Source: Glaciimonas immobilis
GTDB lineage: Bacteria > Pseudomonadota > Gammaproteobacteria > Burkholderiales > Burkholderiaceae_D
Reading direction: 5' to 3'
DNA: 64,000 nt
Assembly: GCF_011947285.1 (NCBI RefSeq)
Contig: NZ_JAAOZT010000017.1
Span: 124,001-188,000, forward strand
A program made the position numbers and the translations under genes. Positions 17,830-28,127 of this stretch are shown one piece after another. Every line of letters begins with the position of its first letter. The first letter of the stretch is position 1. The notes below the pieces were generated by a model. It was not told the origin of the DNA and searched no databases. It saw nothing but the letters and a program-made list of their open reading frames with translations.

Positions 17830-19088
17830 GGTTTAAACCCCCGATCAGGACTTACCCAGGTCGCTCTTTCCCCTTTTCTTTTCAGCAGCGCTTTAGGGAA
17901 TCCCACAAACGTTGCACAAGAAATCATGATCCAGTATAAAAACGGATACCAGATAATCCAGGGGTAAATTTTCCACAGTTGCTTTTCATAACGGCTGTCA
18001 AGATAAAAGCCAAAAGCGAACTGCGCGAGGGAAGTGACTATTAGAATAAAGAATGTATTTTGAGACGATAAAATAAGCGGCCAGGGACGCAGAGATATCC
18101 CTGGATTTATTAGCATGAACAAGAGGCTGGCTAAAATAAGAGCCACCGTTGTGTACACCCATATCAAACTCATGCCCAGCTCTATAAAAACCAACCACAT
18201 GTGGCGTTGCTTCCAATGTCCAAAAATATTAAGGTTACGAAGGAAGACTTCCGCTCCTCCCTGGGCCCAGCGCAGACGTTGCTTCCAGAGTCCCTTTATC
18301 GTCTCTGGCATCAAAATCCAACACTTTGCATTAGGTTCGAACCGTACTTCCCACCCCGCTCGCTGAAGCTTCCACGTAATATCAACATCTTCCGTGACCA
18401 TGTCCGTGGTCCAGTAATCAACCTCTGCAAGCGCAGTCTTCCGAAATGCCACGACGACCCCAGAGACCGAAAATATTTTTCCATATACCCGTTGGGCGCG
18501 TTTAATAATTCCTACAATGCTGGAAAATTCGCCCACCTGAATTCTTCCCAACAAAGTGGAACGATTTCTGATGCGGGGATTACCGGTGACAGCACCCACA
18601 TGCGCGTACTGGAAGTGAGACATCATCCACGTGCAAGCATGTACGTCCAGTATCGCATCCCCGTCGATGCAGATAAGGTACTCATTAGCAGACAACAAGG
18701 CCCCCATGGATAACCCCATTGCTTTGCCCTGATTTTCGGCGAGGTGCACGACACGGAGTTTAGGATGATGGCGAGCCAGCTCATCAAGCAATGGTCCCGT
18801 ATTGTCTTTGCTACCATCATTGATCGCCAGAATGTCAAACGAAGGATATTCCTGCTTCAATAACCACCCTACCGTTTCACGAATGTTGTCGCCTTCGTTA
18901 TGACACGGTAACAAAATCGAAATCGCGGGATAAGTGGATAGTTTGATCATTTCCGGCGTATTTCGCTCCCATTTATAATAGTAGAGAAGTGCTCCGACCA
19001 ACCAGATATGCGTCATGGCAAGCGGATAAAAAAATACAAAATTAGATACGAACTCAAATATCGTGGAATGCAATAAATAATTTTCCAT
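17826..19088 (-). CDS. pgaC: Poly-beta-1,6-N-acetylglucosamine synthase PgaC
   Basis: Processive GT2 glycosyltransferase of the inner membrane, 420 residues; polymerises UDP-GlcNAc. One N-terminal helix, then the catalytic domain: ISILLPCHNEGDNI, INDGSKDNT, CIDGDAIL (DxD), TEDVDITWKLQ (catalytic base region) and QRLRWAQGG (the QxxRW polymer-channel motif), then three or four helices. Lies between pgaB and pgaD. E. coli PgaC is 441 residues. Confidence 0.96.
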   Translation of the reverse strand: MENYLLHSTIFEFVSNFVFFYPLAMTHIWLVGALLYYYKWERNTPEMIKLSTYPAISILLPCHNEGDNIRETVGWLLKQEYPSFDILAINDGSKDNTGPLLDELARHHPKLRVVHLAENQGKAMGLSMGALLSANEYLICIDGDAILDVHACTWMMSHFQYAHVGAVTGNPRIRNRSTLLGRIQVGEFSSIVGIIKRAQRVYGKIFSVSGVVVAFRKTALAEVDYWTTDMVTEDVDITWKLQRAGWEVRFEPNAKCWILMPETIKGLWKQRLRWAQGGAEVFLRNLNIFGHWKQRHMWLVFIELGMSLIWVYTTVALILASLLFMLINPGISLRPWPLILSSQNTFFILIVTSLAQFAFGFYLDSRYEKQLWKIYPWIIWYPFLYWIMISCATFVGFPKALLKRKGERATWVSPDRGFKP

Positions 19089-19136
19089 TGCGGCTCTTAG
19101 CGTAGTTATTAATTGATTTAGAAGCTAACCGGGCAA

Positions 19137-20963
19137 CTATTGTCCAGGCGTTACGAGGGGGTTAGATTTGAGCGAGATGGCTTGTCTTAGTATATTAAGT
19201 TTCGACGGGTCATCAAGAAATTCAGCGCCATCAATAACAAAATCAGCTAGGCCCTGATGCTTCAGGTATTGGATGTTATCCGCTATTTTTTCAAGCTCTT
19301 TTATGCTTGCGTCTTTTACCGAAAAAGACAAAATATTTATTTTGTTTGGTGGCAGATTTTTTGCGAACGCCTGTAACTGCTTCGCGTCGCTGTTGGCAAC
19401 AGGCGCGTCAATTAGCGCCCCCGCAAAATTATTATTGGGGGCGCCAGCATAAAGTTCTTCAGCATCATCCTCCGCTTTTATATTGTCATCAAGCGCATAA
19501 TAAAGGGTCGGCAACTCGTAGTAATGCATATGATTTAACAATTCTTTATTAAATATTTTCTGTTGATCGTCGGTCCGCGCTCCCTCAAAAATAACGCCTT
19601 GAGAGGGTACCGTCAGACTCAGGTCACTATAAATATTGAATAATTTTTCGCGGTCCTGAGGGATAGAAAAGTCAAGGTGACGTGTGTTGCCGTTCTCACG
19701 CTGGGCAATGTTGGAGGTATTGACGATCATGAGCACGTCGACTCCCAGTCGACTACGCAGCTGCCATGAAACACGATTAAGCAGGTCAGCGCGCATCGGC
19801 AAATAGACGTTAGGGAAGTACACCTCTTCAATACTGCCATCTTTCGCCGGCGTTACATACGGTTGCAATAGCACGGTATTAACGCCTAATCGTGCGATCT
19901 GATTGAGTACCCGCCCGAGCTTGTCGTTCTGCCGCTCTGGATCAGGGTCATAGATGCCGTCAAGGTTAATTTTAATCGCACGAATCGGATCGCCCCCTTT
20001 AAGCGAATTTTTATATTGCACCATGTATGAAAAATTATCGAGCGTTACTTCGCCACCAATTAAGGTGCGGGGAACCGAGTTTGTGGATTTAGCCGATGCA
20101 AGGCCCTCTGACAACGTAAAATTAATGGGCATCCCTGCCGCCGCAGCGGCCTCTGCAGCAATGCGATCAGTAGCGCCGTAAGGCCAGATCATGATCCGTG
20201 GCCGTTTACCGGTATTTTTTTCTATCAGCGCGGAATTTTTTTGTAAATCTGTTAGCACCCGCAGACGTCTATTCGCCAGCGTTTCATACTGTTTTTTTTC
20301 TAAATCGTATTGCAACGTCACTGCTGCGGGTTCTGTATTTTTTTGTGGATTGGCGATGATCCCGTGATGCAAGTCATAACTATGCGATGCCATTTCCACT
20401 AGCCCCGAGTCCGCCATCTCTTTCACCTGTGGCCACGTGACAAAATGTTGTTGCGCATAAAATGGATCCCCCATACTCTGTTCTCGATCAGGACCATTTT
20501 CAATCCAACTACCCACCAGACCGAATACCGCTGGCACGTTATATAACTTCAAAATAGGATACGCGTTGAGATAAAAATCTTCGTAGCCGTCATCCACCGT
20601 AACAAGATAACTCAGCTTCGGTAGCGGCTTTCCCCCAGCTTTGGCCTCCAGTACGTCGTTCATACTAAGCGCGGTGTAACCGCGATCCCTCAGCCACGCG
20701 AGCTGATCTGCAAAATTGGGAGCGCTGATCGCGCCTTCATCTCGATTAAATCGCGCAGGTATTGAGTGGTAACAGAGTACTAAATACGTCTGCTGGTCCG
20801 CTACCCTGGCACTGACGTCTGCATTACCCATGGCAGTGGCGTTGGCCGCTGCTGCGTTGGTCGCTGCAGCGTTCGCTGCGGAGCCGGGAGCAAAAGAGGA
20901 TAGAAGACCGACCATAACCACAGCGCGGATCGCGGTCCATTTTAGATTTTTTTTCATTGACAT
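19137..20963 (-). CDS. pgaB: Poly-N-acetylglucosamine N-deacetylase PgaB
   Basis: 608 residues. A signal peptide precedes an alanine/asparagine-rich stretch. The NodB-type deacetylase domain (about residues 50-310) shows LVLCYHSIPARF, SYLVTVDDGYEDF (metal Asp pair) and MASHSYDLHHG (metal His pair). The C-terminal part (AIKINLDGIYDPDPERQ, VNTVLLQPYV) is the GHL13 hydrolase-like domain of PgaB. E. coli PgaB is 672 residues and a lipoprotein; I see no lipobox cysteine here, so it may be soluble in the periplasm. It removes acetyl groups so the polymer can leave through PgaA. Operon gap to pgaA is 17 bases. Confidence 0.94.
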   Translation of the reverse strand: MSMKKNLKWTAIRAVVMVGLLSSFAPGSAANAAATNAAAANATAMGNADVSARVADQQTYLVLCYHSIPARFNRDEGAISAPNFADQLAWLRDRGYTALSMNDVLEAKAGGKPLPKLSYLVTVDDGYEDFYLNAYPILKLYNVPAVFGLVGSWIENGPDREQSMGDPFYAQQHFVTWPQVKEMADSGLVEMASHSYDLHHGIIANPQKNTEPAAVTLQYDLEKKQYETLANRRLRVLTDLQKNSALIEKNTGKRPRIMIWPYGATDRIAAEAAAAAGMPINFTLSEGLASAKSTNSVPRTLIGGEVTLDNFSYMVQYKNSLKGGDPIRAIKINLDGIYDPDPERQNDKLGRVLNQIARLGVNTVLLQPYVTPAKDGSIEEVYFPNVYLPMRADLLNRVSWQLRSRLGVDVLMIVNTSNIAQRENGNTRHLDFSIPQDREKLFNIYSDLSLTVPSQGVIFEGARTDDQQKIFNKELLNHMHYYELPTLYYALDDNIKAEDDAEELYAGAPNNNFAGALIDAPVANSDAKQLQAFAKNLPPNKINILSFSVKDASIKELEKIADNIQYLKHQGLADFVIDGAEFLDDPSKLNILRQAISLKSNPLVTPGQ

Positions 20964-20980
20964 AGATAAAGTGTCCTCAA

Positions 20981-23038
20981 TTAAAATTTCCAGTTAAGGC
21001 TCAAATTTGCTTCCGGCCCTTTCGAAAGGACGCCACTGTATATTTTTCTGACGTAACCGAAGCTATAACTGAGTGCCACGACATCGCTTAAACTAACGCG
21101 CTGTTCATAGCCGATCCCGCCAATCGTCCCGGTGCGAAATCCCTCTTCGGCAGAGCGTCCGAGCGAAAATATTAGCTGTTGCCCAAAAGACCTGTCATAA
21201 CGCTGGTAATTAATCCACTCGTTGGCAAACGATATTTGGGCAGCGCGAACTTTTTTTGGATTGTAGTAAGAAGCATTAGCCAGACTATTGGTAGAAAGGG
21301 AAACATCGAGACCGAGCGTTCCCTTATAACGTGGTCCTTCAACTAATTTTGCGGTGCCGCCAATTAATCCATCCCGCCGGATGTTATGGTCCGACATGTT
21401 AAGTTGGGAGAAGTCGGCATGCACTGCAAATAACTCGCTGGCGCGATAGGCTGCTCCAATCGCCGCCAACCGGCCGGACACGCGCGCACGTCGCGCCTCC
21501 AGAGGCACGTCAACAGGATCAGAATCAAGGCGGATACTATATTTCCAATAATCGTTCAGATCAAACTTTCCTTGCACGGCAATACTCGTTTTAGGATGCA
21601 TGAAAAATTCTTGCTGAATTTCTCCTTCGACTTCACCCAGACTGGGGATGACATAATCGATGCCAGCACCTAACCGTCGGTAATCCGCGGAATCATTTCT
21701 GTTTATTCCCCGCTCAAAATATTCATGAACAAAAGGACGCATCTGGAAATTAATCGGGTGGCCCTTCACTTTCGTGTCCACTATAAAGCCGCGACCATTA
21801 CCCAAATTTTCTTTGCTGCGGGTACCGCTGACAATGAGTGTTAACTCGTTCATGTCACGTACGGCTTGCGCCCGCGTCAGGTTCTTGACGTCAGTGTCGT
21901 CAGGGGTAGAAGCTTGCAGTTGGCTCAGACGCGCTGCCGATGAACGATAGTCGCCCATAGCGGCATCGGCCACCACCATCGCGGTGTTCGCCTGCAGATT
22001 GTAAGATTCGCGCTGGGTAATAAAATCGAGTTCCTGCATGGCCCGACGCGGCCAGCCACGCCATAAATATGTTTTTGCCAAAGCTAAGTGTAAAAGCTGG
22101 CTATTTGGCGCTTCATTTTGTAATGCGATTAAACGGCTTTGCGCAACGCCCAATCGATTTTCGTAAGCCATTTCCATTATTGCCGCGGTCGCTGACTCAA
22201 ATTTTTCCTGTGGATCCATCGGTTTAGCAGAAAAGGTTTCTATGTGTTGTTTTGCACCTTTGTAGTCCGACATATCCGCCAACGCATAAAAGAGCCCCAT
22301 ATTGGCATCGAAACTATTTGGATTAGCGATTAAGGCGGCGTTATAAGAACGAACCGATAATTCCGGCTTTTTTTCCGCCAGGTAGGCAGAGCCTGCCGCT
22401 TCATGCACGTAACCGGGTATTTCCAATTTATCGCGCTGCAATGTTTCGTAAAGCGCCACCGCCTCGGCTCTGCGCTTTCTATTGTTTAATGCACGTACCA
22501 GATCAAAACGCGATCGCTCTGAAAGCGGGTAACGCTTCCAAGTTTCCTCACCCAAATAGATCACGTGATCGTAAGCCGGATATTCCCCACCGGGTGTTGA
22601 ATGGTAAACTTTTTCGCTCCATCTGATAGCCAGAGCAGTTTGATCTTCGTATAAACGCTGTACCACTTCGCTACTTATATTTGGGTATTGCTTTGCTTCT
22701 TCAATTGCGCTGGCCGGTGCTCCAAGGCGCGATATCACCAACAATCTACCTTCACGTGCAGCAGCGTCCTCTGGCGCAATAGCCAGCTGTTGATCATAAG
22801 TTTTCAATCGCTCCACTAAATCCTCAGGATCAATAATCACTTGCGGCGTTATAGATAGCGGGAGAGCGCCCGGTTGCTTACTGGCAATTCCCTCAACCCG
22901 GTCAGCGGCAAGGGAGGTTTCCGGTTTTGCAGGTACGGCTACCGCATGCAACGGTGCGTTGAAAGCCAGCAGGGTCGTGAGGAGAAAGGATTTCGATTTA
23001 TTTATCATGGCTTTATAGTCATTTATTTTTTTATGCAA
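20981..23038 (-). CDS. pgaA: Poly-N-acetylglucosamine export porin PgaA
   Basis: 685 residues. A signal peptide (SFLLTTLLAFNAPLHAVAV) is followed by TPR-like repeats through about residue 400 (SYNAALIANPNSFDANMGL and similar), then an outer-membrane beta-barrel of alternating strands ending in LNLNWKF with terminal Phe, the barrel-assembly signal. E. coli PgaA is 807 residues. It exports the deacetylated polymer. First gene of the operon; the divergent upstream zone contains a dead glmS. Confidence 0.94.
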   Translation of the reverse strand: MHKKINDYKAMINKSKSFLLTTLLAFNAPLHAVAVPAKPETSLAADRVEGIASKQPGALPLSITPQVIIDPEDLVERLKTYDQQLAIAPEDAAAREGRLLVISRLGAPASAIEEAKQYPNISSEVVQRLYEDQTALAIRWSEKVYHSTPGGEYPAYDHVIYLGEETWKRYPLSERSRFDLVRALNNRKRRAEAVALYETLQRDKLEIPGYVHEAAGSAYLAEKKPELSVRSYNAALIANPNSFDANMGLFYALADMSDYKGAKQHIETFSAKPMDPQEKFESATAAIMEMAYENRLGVAQSRLIALQNEAPNSQLLHLALAKTYLWRGWPRRAMQELDFITQRESYNLQANTAMVVADAAMGDYRSSAARLSQLQASTPDDTDVKNLTRAQAVRDMNELTLIVSGTRSKENLGNGRGFIVDTKVKGHPINFQMRPFVHEYFERGINRNDSADYRRLGAGIDYVIPSLGEVEGEIQQEFFMHPKTSIAVQGKFDLNDYWKYSIRLDSDPVDVPLEARRARVSGRLAAIGAAYRASELFAVHADFSQLNMSDHNIRRDGLIGGTAKLVEGPRYKGTLGLDVSLSTNSLANASYYNPKKVRAAQISFANEWINYQRYDRSFGQQLIFSLGRSAEEGFRTGTIGGIGYEQRVSLSDVVALSYSFGYVRKIYSGVLSKGPEANLSLNWKF

Positions 23039-23240
23039 TTTTTGGTACCGGCTTTTTTTTCATGCTTTCGGTGTCGATCATTGTCAACGTTCTAAAATAT
23101 TCATCGCATTTTTTTGCCCGCGTGGAACGGTTTGATTTATCCGCGTTTCGTCCAGCATCAACATCGTGAGCGACGTTGGTCGGTATCGCGTTTTGATGGC
23201 TGCTAATCCTCACTGGCACCGTCGTTATTACCGTTATTGT

Positions 23241-23684
23241 TCATTCTACGGTGACCGATTTTTCAAGGTTGCGCGGCTTATCTACGTCTGCTCCACGTCA
23301 CCGCTGTGTGGTATACAAAGAATTGCAACGGCATCACATGCAAAATTGGCGACAACATATTGCATCCGGGCGGCAGGTGAATGACGTGTACCCGGTCACA
23401 GGGTGATGTCGGTTCCTGCTTCGATAAAAATTTAAAGCTGGCCGCCACGCGTGCGGGCCTCTGCCGGCGATCGCCATCCCGGCTGTTCCCTCGAGACCGG
23501 ACCCGGCAACCTGGCTTTCCAGATCGGCAACTCTGCATATACTGCGCGACCGTCGTAATTTACCTCCCGCGTGCAGTGCCAGACCACAAGAATCATAACC
23601 ACGGTATTCAAGGGGTTTTGAACCCTGAAGCAAAATCGGAATGATATTTGTCCTTGTTGATACAGCACCGACGATTCCGCAGAT
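23241..23684 (-). pseudogene. glmS: Shredded glmS (glucosamine-6-phosphate synthase) remnant
   Basis: From 23684 the frame reads (I)CGIVGAVSTRTNIIPILLQG then KPLEYRGYDSCGLALH and LRRSRSICRVADLESQVAG: the N-terminal glutaminase domain of GlmS with its catalytic Cys. The start codon is ATC, not ATG, with TGGAGG still in front of it. After about 70 residues it jumps to the C-terminal end of the protein (GVHVI-like, LSPILHVMPLQFF, VYHTAV) and, after another frameshift, PRNLEKSVTVE and a TGA: the exact GlmS C-terminus. About 480 central residues are deleted. GlmS makes the precursor of UDP-GlcNAc, the substrate of PgaC. Confidence 0.9.
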
Positions 23685-24245
23685 ACACAGCCTCCAGCGA
23701 CCAGAAAAACAATAATTTGATTACCGGCTATAACGATATCAAAAAATTAACTAACGATAAGCCCATTTATATAAAGGGTGATCCATATCAATTGCCCAAA
23801 AGTTTGTTGCAGCACGGGACCGAGGTTGTCCCCCGGTATTAAACCGGCAATTATGTTTTCAGGAGAAGGGCAAAAGCGGCGATTGGGCAATTGCCGGTCT
23901 GTAAAGATCGCTTTACTACCGGCTTAGAACTGGCCTGAATAGTTGCCCTGCCAGGTAAAAGAAGGGGAAAGAATTACTAGTGACTTCAGGCTGCCTATCG
24001 ATAGCCCATCGACTCGGTACAATGCAGGTCCAGTAATTGAGAAATGACTGTCCATCCCGCAGCGCGGAGATGGCTGTTTGATGCACGAATTGTGCGCCAG
24101 ACACAACACAGTAGATAACCTCGTGCTAACTGACGGCCTCATTCGAGCAATCAGAATTGCACGCATTCAGATACGGGAAGCCTATGAACGAGTGCGGCAC
24201 TTCAACCTAATGTAAGCCAGCTTGCTAACTACTCTTGGGTAACCA
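23685..24245. other. Intergenic region, no supported gene
   Basis: About 560 bases downstream of the acyl-CoA carboxylase alpha gene and upstream of the dead glmS. Several short frames exist on both strands but none has a ribosome site or a family pattern. The region may be further decayed sequence linked to the glmS deletion. Confidence 0.45.
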
Positions 24246-26276
24246 TCATTGCACGACCAAGTTCAATAATTGCGTACCATCCGCAACCTGATCGCCGACT
24301 TCGAACAGCAGTTCCTCAATAACGCCTTCACTTGGCGCTGATATGGTGTGTTCCATTTTCATCGCTTCCATCACAAGTAGCGGTGCCCCTTTTTCAACGG
24401 TATCGCCTTTCTTGACGTGAATCGCGACGATCTTGCCCGGCATCGGGGCGGTCAGGCGACCGCCTTCGGTTTCGGCTTCCCCGGCGTGTGCCACTGGATC
24501 GGAATAGGTCAGTGTGGTGTGCGAGGCTCCGGTAAATATATGGAACGTGTCGGCTTCGCGCACCACCGTGCCGCGTACGGCCTGACCGTCCAGCGTCAGG
24601 CTAAAATCCTTGCTTGCGTACTGGTCATTATTTTTCTGCGCCACGATGCGCATTGCCACACTGCCCTCCCCTGTACCGAGGGTCCAGTGGGTTGAATGGT
24701 AACCAATTTGGAGTGCATACTCTTGCGCTTCGTCGGCATAGGTGACCGTGCGCTGCAAGACGCTGTTGAGACGCCAGCCGGAGGTGGCGGACCACGGATT
24801 CTCCCCTTTGGTAGTGCGCTGTTCGGCGTCCAGCAACGCAGCACTTGCCAGCGCCAGCACGGATAATGACGCGACCGGTTTGGCAGGGAATAATGTTTCC
24901 TGATTCCGCTCAATCAATCCGGTGTCCAAATCGGCCTTTGCAAATGCGGTGCTGCCAATCAACCGTTGCAGAAATGCAATATTGGTGGCCACGCCAACGA
25001 TTTGATATTCTGCCAGCGCTTGCGCCATGCGTGCCAGTGCTTCAACCCGGGTCGCGCCCCAGACGATCAGCTTGGCGATCATCGGGTCATAGAACGGTGA
25101 AATGGCATCGCCTTCACGCACACCGGAATCAATCCTTACGGCGGCAGGATGATTACTTGCCGGATCGTCGTTGCGGGTAAAGGTGACCGCTGAAGGCGTG
25201 CGCACATGGCGCAAGGTGCCGATCGATGGCAAGAAACCTTTGTCAGGATTTTCTGCATAAATCCGCGCTTCAATCGCATGACCGTTAATTTGTAACTGTG
25301 CCTGGGTCAACGGTAGCGACTCACCCGAGGCCACCCGTAATTGCCACTCGACCAGATCGGTACCAGAAATCATTTCCGTCACTGGATGCTCGACTTGCAA
25401 CCGCGTATTCATTTCCATGAAATAGAACGAGCCGTCCTGATTGACAATGAATTCCACCGTACCGGCGCCGACATAACCAACCGCTTTGGCCGCCTTGACC
25501 GCAGCATCGCCCATGGCCTTGCGGCGTGCCGGACTCATGCCCGGCGCAGGCGCTTCTTCGAGTACTTTTTGGTGGCGGCGCTGAACCGAGCAATCGCGTT
25601 CGAACAGATACACGCACTCCCCTTGCTGGTCGGCAAATACCTGAATTTCGATATGGCGGGGACGACTCAGGTATTTTTCAACCAGTACTTTATCGTCACC
25701 AAAGCTACTGATTGCTTCGCGCTTGCAAGACACTAACGCGTCCTTGAAGTCGATGCTTTTTTCGACGATGCGCATGCCTTTACCGCCGCCACCGGCGCTG
25801 GCTTTCAGCAAGACCGGGTAGTCCATCGCATCGGCCTGGGCGTGTAAAAAGTCGGCGTCCTGATTGTCGCCATGGTAACCGGGGACCAATGGCACATCGG
25901 CCTGCTCCATCAAGGTTTTAGCTGCCGACTTGGAACCCATCGCGTCTATCGCCGATGCTGGCGGACCAATAAACACGACCCCGGCAGTTTCGCAGGCGCG
26001 GGCGAAGGCGGCATTTTCAGACAGGAAACCGTAACCGGGATGGATCGCCTGCGCGCCGGTAGCTTGGGCTACGGCAAGAATCACATCGGCTTTGAGATAA
26101 CTGTCACGGGCAGCGGACGGGCCGATTAATACCGCTTCATCGCACATCGCGACGTGCTTGGCATTGGCGTCGGCTTCGGAATAGACGGCGACCGTTTTAA
26201 TGCCCAGACGACGGGCAGTGGCGGCAACGCGACAGGCGATTTCGCCACGATTGGCGATCAGAATTTTGGTGAACAT
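24246..26276 (-). CDS. Biotin-dependent acyl-CoA carboxylase alpha subunit (methylcrotonyl-CoA carboxylase type)
   Basis: 676 residues from the chosen start. Domains in order: biotin carboxylase (ILIANRGEIACRVAATA, the ATP-grasp loop KASAGGGGKGMRIV, MNTRLQVEHPVTEMISG), a linker (about 460-590) and a C-terminal biotinyl domain with the biotin lysine in VMEAMKMEHTI. I took MFTKIL as start because the biotin carboxylase begins there; upstream codons overlap the beta-subunit 3' end. With the beta subunit it would carboxylate 3-methylcrotonyl-CoA in leucine breakdown, or geranyl-CoA in terpenoid breakdown; the usual enoyl-CoA hydratase and isovaleryl-CoA dehydrogenase are not adjacent, so the choice stays open. 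Confidence 0.92.
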   Translation of the reverse strand: MFTKILIANRGEIACRVAATARRLGIKTVAVYSEADANAKHVAMCDEAVLIGPSAARDSYLKADVILAVAQATGAQAIHPGYGFLSENAAFARACETAGVVFIGPPASAIDAMGSKSAAKTLMEQADVPLVPGYHGDNQDADFLHAQADAMDYPVLLKASAGGGGKGMRIVEKSIDFKDALVSCKREAISSFGDDKVLVEKYLSRPRHIEIQVFADQQGECVYLFERDCSVQRRHQKVLEEAPAPGMSPARRKAMGDAAVKAAKAVGYVGAGTVEFIVNQDGSFYFMEMNTRLQVEHPVTEMISGTDLVEWQLRVASGESLPLTQAQLQINGHAIEARIYAENPDKGFLPSIGTLRHVRTPSAVTFTRNDDPASNHPAAVRIDSGVREGDAISPFYDPMIAKLIVWGATRVEALARMAQALAEYQIVGVATNIAFLQRLIGSTAFAKADLDTGLIERNQETLFPAKPVASLSVLALASAALLDAEQRTTKGENPWSATSGWRLNSVLQRTVTYADEAQEYALQIGYHSTHWTLGTGEGSVAMRIVAQKNNDQYASKDFSLTLDGQAVRGTVVREADTFHIFTGASHTTLTYSDPVAHAGEAETEGGRLTAPMPGKIVAIHVKKGDTVEKGAPLLVMEAMKMEHTISAPSEGVIEELLFEVGDQVADGTQLLNLVVQ

Positions 26277-26331
26277 GGGCGTACTTTCAAGAAGAATGGA
26301 ATGAGGGTGCCGCAGGTTGACGAAACCGCGC

Positions 26332-27954
26332 TTACATCCGAAATACGCCAAATCTGGTATCCGCAATCGGCGCATTCAACGCCGCGCTCAATCCCAGCCC
26401 CAATACCGTACGGGTATCCGCCGGATCAATTACGCCATCGTCCCACAAGCGCGCGCTGGCATAATACGGATGGCCTTGCACCTCGTACTGATCTTTGATC
26501 GGTTGCTTGAATGCCGCTTCCTCTTCGGCACTCCAGCTGCCGCCTTTGGCCTCAATCCCGTCGCGCTTGACGGTCGCCAAGACACCCGCGGCCTGCTCGC
26601 CACCCATGACCGAAATCCGGGCATTCGGCCACATCCATAAGAAGCGCGGCGCGAAAGCGCGACCGCACATGCCGTAGTTGCCGGCACCAAAGCTGCCGCC
26701 GATGATGACGGTAAATTTCGGCACCGCAGCGGTCGATACAGCAGTCACCATCTTGGCCCCGTTACGTGCAATGCCTTCGTTTTCGTATTTGCGTCCGACC
26801 ATGAAGCCGTTGATATTCTGCAAGAACACCAGCGGAATCTTGCGCTGGCAGCATAGCTCGATGAAGTGCGTTCCCTTTAGCGCCGACTCCGAGAACAACA
26901 CGCCATTGTTGGCGATAATGCCGACCGGCATGCCGTGGACATGGGCAAAACCGCACACCAGCGTGGTGCCATAGCGCACCTTGAATTCATCGAAGTCGCT
27001 GCCATCAACGATGCGGGCAATGATTTCGCGCACGTCGAACGGTTTGCGGGCATCGGTCGGGATAATGCCGTACAGTTCCTGTGCGGCAAACTGTGGTTCG
27101 ACTGATTCGCGCATCGCGCCTTGCGATAGTTTGGTCCGGTTCAGATGCGAGACGATCCTGCGCGCCAGCGACAGTGCGTGCAAATCGTTTTGCGCCAGAT
27201 GATCGGCCACACCGGATAAACGCGTGTGCACGTCGCTACCACCCAAATCTTCGGCGCTGACCACTTCGCCGGTCGCGGCCTTGACCAGCGGCGGACCGGC
27301 CAGAAAGATGGTGCCCTGATTCTTGACGATAATCGATTCGTCGCTCATCGCCGGGACATACGCGCCGCCCGCCGTACACGATCCCATGACCACCGCGATT
27401 TGCGGAATGCCCTTGGCCGAGAGGTTGGCCTGATTAAAAAAGATCCGACCGAAATGGTCACGGTCCGGAAACACGTCATCCTGATTCGGCAAGTTGGCAC
27501 CACCGGAATCGACCAGATAGATACATGGCAAGTTGTTCTGATCGGCAATTTCTTGCGCGCGTAAATGCTTTTTGACGGTCACCGGGTAATAGGTACCGCC
27601 CTTGACGGTGGCGTCATTGCAGACGATCACGCATTCCTGCCCGCTCACCCGTCCGATACCCGTGATGATTCCGGCAGAAGGTGCAGCTGCTACGCCATGT
27701 TGATCCTTATACATGTCATACGCGGCCAGTTGCGAGAACTCCAGAAACGGCGTGCCAGGGTCGAGCAGCATCTGCACCCGGTCGCGTGGTAGCAATTTAC
27801 CGCGTGCGACGTGTTTGGCGCTGGACGCCGCACCGCCGCCTTGCGCGATCTGGGCAACCTTGGCGTGCAGGTCGTCAACGATCAATTGCATGGCGGCGAC
27901 GTTGGCTTTGAAGTCGTCGGAACGAGGCGAAAGTTTTGAGGTGAGAGTTGTCAT
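26332..27954 (-). CDS. Acyl-CoA carboxylase beta subunit (carboxyltransferase)
   Basis: 540 residues. Crotonase-like carboxyltransferase with [72 protein letters not shown], and the C-terminal [15 protein letters not shown] and [10 protein letters not shown]. The PNQ and GANLP text is typical of the methylcrotonyl-CoA carboxylase beta subunit. The alpha gene follows 55 bases downstream, forming a two-gene operon. The active alpha6-beta6 enzyme transfers carboxybiotin CO2 to the acyl-CoA. Confidence 0.93.
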   Translation of the reverse strand: MTTLTSKLSPRSDDFKANVAAMQLIVDDLHAKVAQIAQGGGAASSAKHVARGKLLPRDRVQMLLDPGTPFLEFSQLAAYDMYKDQHGVAAAPSAGIITGIGRVSGQECVIVCNDATVKGGTYYPVTVKKHLRAQEIADQNNLPCIYLVDSGGANLPNQDDVFPDRDHFGRIFFNQANLSAKGIPQIAVVMGSCTAGGAYVPAMSDESIIVKNQGTIFLAGPPLVKAATGEVVSAEDLGGSDVHTRLSGVADHLAQNDLHALSLARRIVSHLNRTKLSQGAMRESVEPQFAAQELYGIIPTDARKPFDVREIIARIVDGSDFDEFKVRYGTTLVCGFAHVHGMPVGIIANNGVLFSESALKGTHFIELCCQRKIPLVFLQNINGFMVGRKYENEGIARNGAKMVTAVSTAAVPKFTVIIGGSFGAGNYGMCGRAFAPRFLWMWPNARISVMGGEQAAGVLATVKRDGIEAKGGSWSAEEEAAFKQPIKDQYEVQGHPYYASARLWDDGVIDPADTRTVLGLGLSAALNAPIADTRFGVFRM

Positions 27955-28021
27955 GGTAGGTGTCTAATTATTTTTAATATGCGCATTCCGCTCGCGCTAA
28001 TCTGGAATTATTTCTGCCTGC

Positions 28022-28055
28022 ACACCCTCCGCCTTGCGTACCCGGCGGAGGGTGT
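28022..28055. terminator. Strong GC hairpin downstream of the indolepyruvate oxidoreductase gene
   Basis: Perfect 12-bp stem, ACACCCTCCGCC with GGCGGAGGGTGT, around a 10-base loop, 72 bases after the oxidoreductase stop on the minus strand. No T-run follows, so termination is likely but not certain; it could also protect the 3' end. Confidence 0.6.
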
Positions 28056-28127
28056 CAAAAATGTCTGCGGCGGCCAAATCTGATGCGGCGTGAAGGACTT
28101 TTGGGTTGATTCGTCAATTGCCGTTGA

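Noticed and set aside
23334-23668. Two short minus-strand frames as separate small genes
   Set aside because: They are fragments of one degenerate glmS in different frames.
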